From Malus domestica (lineage: Eukaryota; Streptophyta; Magnoliopsida; Rosales; Rosaceae), in contig NC_091672.1 in assembly GCF_042453785.1 (NCBI RefSeq), forward strand, positions 3,254,001-3,318,000: a stretch of DNA of 64,000 nt. Direction: 5' to 3'. How positions within the stretch are numbered: position 1 is the first letter of the stretch; every line of letters starts with the position of its first letter. The notes below the pieces were generated by a model that was not told where the DNA came from, did not search any database, and worked only from the letters and a program-made list of their open reading frames with translations. Below, one piece after another: positions 56,110-64,000 of the stretch. The translations under genes were made by a program, and so were the position numbers.

Positions 56110-56620
56110 AGGTAGCCGAATATCGATTTATTCATTATGTTTGTTTATTTGCCTTATACTGTTAGTGTCACCGAATAAAATGTACTCATGTTACACTCAT
56201 TGAAACGAACGGTTTACTCATTATGTTTGTTTAATTGCCTTCAAATCAAGATACCATTTATGTCACCGAATAAAATATAGGAACCGGATCCTCTTCGGAT
56301 CCTATGGAACTGAGCCCAAGGATCAAATGATCCAGGCCATTGAAATTTGATTTAAATGTTACAATTATTATAACTTTTAGAGGGACCTCCTGTTTATAAC
56401 CGTTGAATCAAATTTCAATGGTCCGGATCATTTAATCATTAGGCTTAAATTTTTTGGGTCCGAAAGGGATCCGGTTCCTAAAATATACTCATATTGCACT
56501 CATTGAAATGAGCAGTTTACTCATTATGTTTGTTTAATTGCCTTCAAATCAAGATACCGTATATGTTACCGAATAAAATATACTCATATTGCACTTATTG
56601 ATCAGTAAAAAATATTTGTC
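56110..56620. repeat. Tandem duplication interrupted by a MITE
   Basis: A unit containing GTTTACTCATTATGTTTGTTT, GCCTTCAAATCAAGATACC, TCACCGAATAAAATATACTC and ATTGCACTCATTG occurs about two and a half times. The MITE at 56279-56478 split one copy, so the duplication is older than the MITE insertion. Confidence 0.8.
56279..56478. mobile_element. 200-base MITE, second copy
   Basis: A perfect 8-base TSD, TAAAATAT, lies at 56271-56278 and 56479-56486. The terminal repeats GGAACCGGATCC / GGATCCGGTTCC extend inward through TCTTCGGA. The interior contains ATTGAAATTTGATTTAAATG and its inverse, so it can fold almost end to end. Same length and family as 53113-53312. Confidence 0.88.
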
Positions 56621-59600
56621 GCTTCTTGGTAATAAAAAATTCCTCGTTGCTTTTGTTGCCTAAATAACTAACGAATTAATTTATTACAATTTATTTGTTA
56701 AGAATTGATAGGCAGTGGCACTACTGTCATGCAATTGATCAGCACAACTAGGCCTAGCTTTTCGAAGCAGTCCATATGCAACTTCCTTTACTTTATATGA
56801 TAAATAATGCATGCAGATCGGGAAATTGAAATTTCATTAAAAGTTATTTGTGTATAAAGAGAGTAATTTAACCCTTTATTAATTTTTATAAAGTTTCTTG
56901 GATAATTCTTTACATTCTCACACGCCACCTTATATGTGATAACGTTCATGCCAAACATCCGTACAACATATATTGGATAACATGAAGTGAAACACATATG
57001 CTTGTTGAACTTCACACGTAAACTAACCTGTTATGTTACAATCACTGTTTTATGTTACACTCTAAAACTAATTTGACAATGAAAAGAATAACTCAATTTC
57101 ATGTTTCTTTTAACTTTTCAACGTGACATCTTCTTATAATGGTTGTGTTCACTTGCAATGATAGGTGACCGTTGTGCAAGCACATGAAGGAACCAAGGAA
57201 GTTGCTAATGAAATTTCAAAGAACTAGCTAGCAAATGATCATCACAGTCCAAAAACTTTTGTATTCCTGTGATTTTAAATTATTTTTGTTCTCCTCCTTT
57301 TTCGAGTAAAGGAGGAAAAAGAAGGTGAGAGATTCGATTTTTTTTAAAGGAAAAAGGAAAAGTAATATGGCATATTAGAGAAATTAGGGTTCGTGGTTGG
57401 TATTTGCAGATGTTTTTGTTTTATAAGACTAACGCGAACTCAAAAGTATTGTAAAACACGGAGCATGATAAGAAGGTTAGAAACTCAGTTCAAATTTGTG
57501 CTTGAGTTTAGAGAGTGTCTTATTCCTCGAACGTGTTGATCAATAAAGAAGTTTACACTTCGTGTTGATTAAGTGGTAAAGGCTTCAGAGCCGGTACTGA
57601 TCCATCGTTGATGTAGGATTAATTGTTTTCTTTCTTTTGTCCGGCACAAACCAAGAAATGGCCTCTCCAATGCAGAAATGGTCGCTAGGGGTCAGGCGAA
57701 AATGATAATATATATCATTGTTTTGTATAAGAATTAGAGGGTTAAACGAAAAATAAACACACATATGGTAAGAGATAACTTGGTACGTAATTTCCACGAC
57801 TTACCCAAGAGTTAGGCCATCCACTGCCACTAGACCACCACGGCCAGGTCGAATTGCTGCTTGTTGCACCACCAGGGGCCATTGCGCTGGCTTCTTTGCA
57901 CTGATCACACAACAAATGGCCTCTTTAGCGAGGAACGTGTTAGCAGTAAAAGTAGGAAATTCGTCGGATAAGAATTTTGCCGATTCCTTTCTCGCTAGGT
58001 TGTCAATGGCTCGATATAGGACCAATGTGAAGTCTAGGCCGAGGCACTTTTTGATAAAAAATTCTACGCCGAGGAAAATATTTTTATCATAAAGTAATCG
58101 GTAGTGACGAGACAAATCTTTCTCGGCATATAATTTTTTGTCAGATCTTTGGGAATTATGTTGTGTTTTACATGACTACATCGTTATTAAACATGGAAAA
58201 TGACACTTGGAAAACAAATTCAAATTTGTGCTTTAGAATTTAGAAGACAACAAAAAGTCGTATTCCTTTCACTTAATTACGTAAAATTTGAAGCACGCAA
58301 TGATAGATTATTCAAGAAAAAAGAAAAACTTATAATTGATAACCTTCACATGGTCAGCTTTACACATTGTGCCTTCACATTTCAACTTTCCATCTCGCTA
58401 CTCTCTCCATTCTTTTTCAGGTGCTCTGACGTTTATCGGTTGATTGGATAAATTGTTGCACTATCTTCTCTTCCATATATGTTGGGTTTTCTCACATTTA
58501 TCGCTAAGAAAATCAGGTGAGAAATTGTTTGGCAAACTGTGTGTTGATCATATGTTGGGATATCTTGGTGGGATTCATGTCCCAATTGCAGCTTTTGCTC
58601 ATAGTCTTTCGGAGCTCCCAAATTTTCATTTCTCTTAGAAGTTCTCTTAATTGATTTTTTTTTTGTAATAATTTTCTACTTCTTGTTAAGGTTTGGCTTC
58701 ATATCCCCTCTAACTTATTGTATCTTTACTTTTTTTTCTTCAATATATATTCATAATAATGTCTTTTTCCTTGATAGCAATGCCGAAATGAATGTGACAT
58801 CATTGTTTTAATTATTAAAATTAAAAAATAAAAAATAAACTGGAGAAGATGTGAATTATTAGTCAGAGATGCTAGTCGAGTAAATAGGTTGACTATCATA
58901 TTCATGCATGTAAATAAAAATCATTCGGCCAAACTCTGTTACCATAGACGGTTTACCAAAAAAATAAAAAATAAAAAAAAACTCTGTTACCCTAGACGAC
59001 TGATTGGTTGGAACATTGGAAATTTCATACTTAGCCGTATTTGTGTAGATTTTCCCTCCCTCTCCAACCAATTAAATCTCTCCCAGCTCAACCAATCAAG
59101 AGGGCTCTTGAAATGTTGCTATAATTACTTTATATTAATATGTAGTAATTTTCTCGTACAATTAAACAGATAATTTAAAATGCAATGTTAAGCATTATGC
59201 AAATCCAAAAATACAATATTGTATTGATCCAATAACTAAAAAGTTATACTATTGCCTCGTGGTTAGGTTCTTTTTCTTCAACTCACTACAGTTTGGGTTC
59301 AAACTATCCCTCTCCCATATATAGACGGAATTCAAAGCGGTTCAAATCAACTAAATTGTGCTGGTACGAGAGCATCATGTTGTGACACCATGTAAATTTA
59401 CTCCACATCCTTATCTCTGATGCTTTCTTCCATGCCTTATCTGAGTACACGATTTAAAAAATGGTCTAACGATTAATATATGCTAATCGTCTTGAGAAGA
59501 ATTAAAAAGGATAAACGCAAATAGTATAACAGCGGTGCAGTGTAAAGACCCTAGAGACTGTCGCACAGGAACATGCCATATACATGACTATTGACTGATT

Positions 59601-59922
59601 CCAAGAATTCAAGATGAGGGACAAGGGTTTTCTTCGTCCACAAGCGCGTGGAAATTTCCAAGCAACTCAAAAATTTGTCTTTCCTTTCTCCTTTCACTCG
59701 GCCTCCTTTTTGCTCGATCATTTGGCTAACACAGGCCATTCCATAATCATCTGCTCTATATTTAATGTTTGAAACCTACGTAACTGAAAAACAACAAATT
59801 AGTACCACATAGAAACTTGAACTAGCTACTAGCCTTGAGCTATTCCTATTTATTTGGGTAGCTGGTAGTAGCTAGTGTTATTAGGGTTAGGGTAGAGGGA
59901 GGGAGATCGAGAGACAGATACA
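56621..59922. other. Long intergenic region upstream of the NAC gene
   Basis: I see no convincing gene in this AT-rich stretch. The minus-strand frame at 57801-58115 and the pieces at 58200-58640 have no recognised domains and may be old transposon sequence. The last few hundred bases before 59923 should hold the NAC promoter. They include purine-rich leader sequence (GAGGGAGGGAGATCGAGAGAC) right before the start codon. Confidence 0.4.
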
Positions 59923-61665
59923 ATGGAGGATTTACCACCTGGATTTAGATTCTCTCCAACAGAGGAAGAGCTGATTTCGTTTTACCTGCAGAAAAAACTT
60001 GATGGGAGGAGTGAGGACTTGAACCGAGTTGTGGATCGAATCATACCCGTTGTCTACATTTACGAGTTTAATCCATGGGAACTCCCACGTAATTCAACAT
60101 CTCTCTCTCTCTCTCTCTCCCTCCCTCCCTCCCCCTTCCCCCTCCCTCCCTCTCCCTCCCTCCCCTCCCTCTTTAATTGTTGGATTTATGCTAGCTTCGG
60201 GCTTGCTTAACTCTAGGAAAATGTTGGTTTTAGTGTACTGAATATACATTTGATAATTTTAACATGAAAAATCCATATGATGCATACTTAAAATTATGAG
60301 GCCAATATGCAAGTCTCAATCAGATTTTCCCTCTTTTGAGACAATTGATAGACCAAGAAAAACGTGATATATGAAGCTAGCTAAGCTTAAGATGCAATTT
60401 TATGAAAGCATTTATTTATACATGCATATGCAGTGCTTCAACTATTGTATTTTATAGTTGGGAATATACTTTACATGTACTTTAATTAATTATGGTTACT
60501 AATTAAACAGAGGCTGCCGGAGAGGCGATCCATGGAGATCCGGAGCAGTGGTTCTTTTTCATCCCAAGACAAGAAAGTGAAGCTCGAGGAGGGAGACCGA
60601 GACGACTCACAACAACTGGGTATTGGAAAGCAACAGGATCTCCAAGCACTGTTTACTCTTCCAATTCCAATCACTATCGTGCCATCGGCCTCAAAAGAAC
60701 CATGGTTTTCTATACTGGCAGAGCTCCCCATGGAAAGAAAACGGAGTGGAAGATGAATGAATACAAAGCCATTGAAATTCATGCAGATGATAATAATCAA
60801 CAATCAATGGCCGCCTCCTCATCAAACCCTAGTACTCCTTCTACTCCCACGGTACGTACGTACTAATTAATTTCTTAGCTCAAACTTAACATCGTTTTTT
60901 TTAATTCACAAATTCAATTATGTGCAACACAATGATCTAGGTTTTCTGACGACATAGTTTGACGAAGATCTACATTTATTGTCTGACGTTTATGTGTTTG
61001 TGTATATGTATAATATTCGAGAGATTACAAGTGAATGATTTTGTCCATCAGCTGCAAGTTGCACCATATATATTCAAAAAGCATATATGTATATGTTCTA
61101 GATTGGGCACACAAGAGGACATTTAGTTAGTTTGTAGAACGACACCAACAAGGCCTGAACATGTTAGTGGTACCACAAGGCCGCACAGTTTTTAAGCGAC
61201 TTCTTTGATGGCTAACGGCATTGAGTTTTCAGTGCTGTTGATTAGCATCTAAACCAATTTAATTAACAATACTTCATAATTCATATTAATTATTATGTTG
61301 ATATATGTTGGCATGTATGCATGCAGTTAAGGCAAGAATTCAGCTTATGCCGAGTATACAAGAAATCGAAATGCCTTAGGGCATTTGACAGGCGACCTCC
61401 AGGGATTGAGATCACAAGAAACCCTAACTTAAACATTCAAGCAGCTCCTGCTCAGACTGCAGATCATCTGGATCAGGGTTTGACAACATCGAATAGGAAC
61501 CCTCAGAATATGGAAGGGAGAACAAACTCAAGCTCACCGGAGAGTTCATCCTCAGGAGGACATGGCTCTCAATCCTCTCAACCAGAACAAAGTGGGACTT
61601 TGCCAATGGCCGTTGATAATGAAGCTATTTGGGATTTGGATCAAATGATAAATTTTTTGCTTTAA
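59923..61665 (+). CDS. NAC transcription factor, ANAC090/ANAC061-like
   Basis: Exons: 59923-60088, 60511-60851 and 61327-61665, with GT-AG introns, giving 281 residues. The NAC domain spans about residues 1-165 with all five subdomains: [19 protein letters not shown] (A), [21 protein letters not shown] (B, first part), [19 protein letters not shown] and GYWKATGSP (C), [20 protein letters not shown] with EWKMNEY (D), and [10 protein letters not shown] (E). The SEARGGRP and FDRRPPG stretches match the ANAC090/ANAC061 group. In Arabidopsis this group is linked to salicylate and senescence control. The C-terminus is Ser/Gln-rich and ends in an acidic-aromatic motif, [12 protein letters not shown], a likely activation region. 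Exon positions agree with the family (introns after subdomain B and before E). A long CT repeat sits at the 5' edge of intron 1. Confidence 0.93.
60100..60172. repeat. CT/CCCT microsatellite in NAC intron 1
   Basis: A (CT)n run passes into (CCCT)n and C-rich units over about 70 bases, starting 12 bases after the splice donor. Such tracts are unstable in length. Confidence 0.85.
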
Positions 61666-62640
61666 GGGGTGGATAGGAAGAAAGACTAAGGGGTATTACC
61701 CCGTTATCCAAAATCCTTAAATACAATGTCTAGCTACTAAGAAAATAAACTAGTGCGCGTGGAATCATAATCACTCATATGTACTTATGTAGGGTTTAAT
61801 CGCTCTAAGGTAGAGTTAATTTGTACTGGAATTGGGGACGAAAAGCCAAATTCAAAGGCTATTGTACTAGACATGTCCTGATCACAAACTTAACCTATGC
61901 ATGTATATGTATGTATGTTAATTTCCTGATCACAAGCTGTAACAAACAATTGGGTTCTTTATCTGTTGTGCTTTCATATGTATGTATGTACGTTAATTTC
62001 TTGGACTACTATTCTGTATAACCTTGGACGTTTGCAGAAGTGATATTAGAATTTATCACTTGTATTGTTATGCGTAGGTAATTAAATTTTTGAGCATTGT
62101 TGTCATTTGAAGGCTTATTGATACATGTAATTCACTATTAACTTTATGTATCAACTGCACAAAACTGATATTTTTCAATTAAAAGTTTGGTTCAAATTTT
62201 TTTTGGTTCGATCATTTTTGCATTTCTAGTTTTTCCCATGCATTCCTCCATTTTTTCTAACCTTTGAATTGATTAATTTAAAAGAGATTCAAAGGACAAA
62301 AACAAGAGGCGAAGTGCAAAGAAAGAGAAAATGAGAGTGTAAAAATCACTACTTTTTTTGTCTATTGAGCAATGTGTCAAACTCTTTCAAAATGGTATCA
62401 GGTGGAATATCCTGCGATCATAAATTAATGTATGCTAGATTGACTAGTCAAACTCATCAGTCAACTAAGTACATATTTATTAGTTAAGCAAACACAAATC
62501 TAGCAACTAAACTTGGTTTACCACAGGTTATCCTAGTCAGCAACTGCTCAGTTCGTTATTCATACTCATGTAGTGTAAACTTAAGTGCAAACACGCATCA
62601 AATAACAAGCCATAGAATGCATGTATCATATGCTAATTTT
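61666..62640. other. NAC 3' region and intergenic DNA
   Basis: This is the 3' UTR of the NAC gene followed by non-coding DNA. A direct repeat, ATGTATGTATGT(A/-)CGTTAATTTC(C/T)TG, occurs at about 61908 and 61979. No further gene was seen. Confidence 0.4.
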
Positions 62641-63117
62641 TTGTACCATACTTGACCAATCCCAAAACTACTGAGCACCGGTCAACGTTATACCGTCAAG
62701 GACCAAGAAGAGTTTCCCTCCAACCATGATGCCAATCACAGCGCGACACGTGTCAACATCAGAAACCAATCACAACACGACACGTGTCAATGTCAGAATG
62801 AAACTAAAAACTCTCTTCTATAAATAGAGATCATTCTCTTACAATATTTCTTAATGTCATTTGTACTAAATTATTCACTTGTACTCACTAAAGGAGAGCT
62901 TGAACCTATGTACTTGTGTAAACCCTTCACAATTAATGAGAACTCCTCTACTCAAGGACGTAGCAAGTCTGGGTGAACCACGAACATCTTGTGTTTGCTT
63001 ATCTGTCTCTATCCATTTACATACCTATCCACACTAGTGACCCGAGCAATCTAGCGAAGGTCACAAACTTACCACTTTCTGTTGTACCAAAGTCCTCACT
63101 GATTTTGTGCATCAACA
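62641..63117 (+). mobile_element. 5' LTR of a Gypsy-type retrotransposon
   Basis: It ends GTGCATCAACA at 63117. The primer-binding-site-like TTGGCGCCGTTTGTGGG follows at 63119-63136, as in many Ty3/Gypsy (Tat/Athila-like) plant elements. A TATAAATA box lies at about 62819-62826. CACGACACGTGTCAA motifs are repeated upstream of it (62743-62790). The left end (TGTACCATACTTGACC) is my best guess. The same family ends at base 170 of this window. Confidence 0.65.
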
Positions 63118-63223
63118 CTTGGCGCCGTTTGTGGGAACGACACTTATTCCCACTCTCTTTAGCTTTGTTAAGGTGGTTTCCACCATTCCTACACTCTCTT
63201 TTGACTAGGCATCCCTCTCTAAC

Positions 63224-64000
63224 ATGGGGAGCGAAGGAAGTCACAGCACGTAGAATGACACCTCTCTTGCACTTGGTGCGAGGCAACAAAAGAAGGAAGG
63301 AAAGATGGTTGCTTTTCAAGCTAAAGTCGATGAGCTAGAAGCTCAGAACAACAAGATAACAATGAAGAATGAGGTCCTCCAGGAGCAGTATGAGAAACTC
63401 TTTGAGACGCTCCACGAAACTAGGCGTAGTCAAACACGCGAGCTCGTTGCCTCTGTGGACATTAACCATCATCTGGGTGCCTCCCAACACGGAGGGTCAC
63501 CTCCATTCGACATAGGTATCCCTGATGAAGAGCGAGCTAATCATCAAAACATTGATCAACATGAGACTTCTCTCAACCCAGATGCTTCGACCCGAAGCAG
63601 GAGAAATGGAGGAAGACATCTCATTGCAGAAGGGTTAGAAGGATCAAAAGCCGTTTATTGTGACTGCCGAGGCTTTCTAAAGTAACGTCGAGAGAATCCC
63701 TTCCACATATGTTCGAAGGTTAATGACCCAAGGGTATCTGAAAGACTCAGTCTCATCCCATGACCTAGGCCAGCTGCCAATCTAGGGAAGGAACGACAAG
63801 TCCCAGAGGAACATGAAGGTACATGAGACTCTGAGGTATTCCGACAGACTCGCCCTAGAAGTCGGTACGGCGAGTCTGAGGAAAAACCACACGCCTTTGC
63901 TCAAACTTTCCTACTTCTTAGAGGCGACGAAGACTTACGAAAGAAAATTCCAGTGGTACATGACTCAACTCAGGACCCTCTTGTCTTACAACTCCTTGAG
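63224..64000 (+). pseudogene. Gypsy gag start, with early stop, runs off the window
   Basis: After ATG 63224 the frame encodes a short N-terminus that meets an in-frame TAG after nine codons. The same frame continues with a coiled-coil-like, Lys/Glu/Gln-rich region (VDELEAQNNKITMKNEVLQE) and a hydrophilic stretch to 63685. Further gag-like pieces (KFQWYMTQL near 63940) appear in a shifted frame. It is the 5' part of a decayed gag-pol whose rest lies beyond 64000. Confidence 0.6.

Noticed and set aside
57801-58115. 104-codon minus-strand frame
   Set aside because: No recognised domain, no splice-linked neighbours, and flanked by repeat-like AT-rich DNA. Not enough to call a gene.
63305-63685. 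Possible coiled-coil host gene
   Set aside because: It follows directly after an LTR and a TTGGCGCCG primer-binding site and fits the start of a Gypsy gag.

Overview
The window is nuclear DNA of a eudicot plant, most likely Rosaceae and probably apple or pear (Maleae). This rests on plant gene families with plant-type introns, an AT-rich background, many nested plant transposable elements, and a Cassandra TRIM with its 5S-like LTR. The genus is an inference.

The gene-rich part is about 2.8-27.5 kb. It holds a gamma-glutamyltranspeptidase gene on the plus strand (2815-5607), followed by five genes on the minus strand: an ABHD11-like alpha/beta hydrolase (7008-9364), ORANGE-LIKE (10550-13429), a 1174-residue fusion of an FAD/GMC-type oxidoreductase with an alpha/beta hydrolase (14257-19120), a small plastid-targeted protein (19728-20950) and SNX1 (23316-27440). 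Two tRNA genes lie among them: Leu(TAG) just upstream of the hydrolase, and Asn(GTT) inside the first intron of the plastid-protein gene. I rebuilt every exon chain by hand. All junctions keep frame, and the total lengths match the families. A NAC transcription factor gene (59923-61665, plus strand) stands alone near the right end.

The middle (28.4-51.3 kb) is almost entirely transposons, many with target-site duplications (TSDs) readable in the sequence. There is a 1.1-kb fold-back Mutator-like element. A Helitron carrying a decayed RPA70-like gene was entered by two solo LTRs, and the larger of these was itself entered by a complete Cassandra and a hAT element. A second Mutator-like element has a complete but decayed Copia retrotransposon in its right terminal repeat. 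Farther right are SINEs, MITEs, LTR fragments and non-coding DNA. The same Gypsy-type LTR family is cut by both window edges.

The observations most worth a second look are: the oxidoreductase-hydrolase fusion, which has a ferredoxin-like Cys motif and Cys where a hydrolase normally has Ser; a hAT element that carries a gene fragment with its intron; duplication of the hydrolase last exon; two GC-AG introns; and the datable nesting of transposons. I saw no CRISPR, phage or bacterial operon structure.
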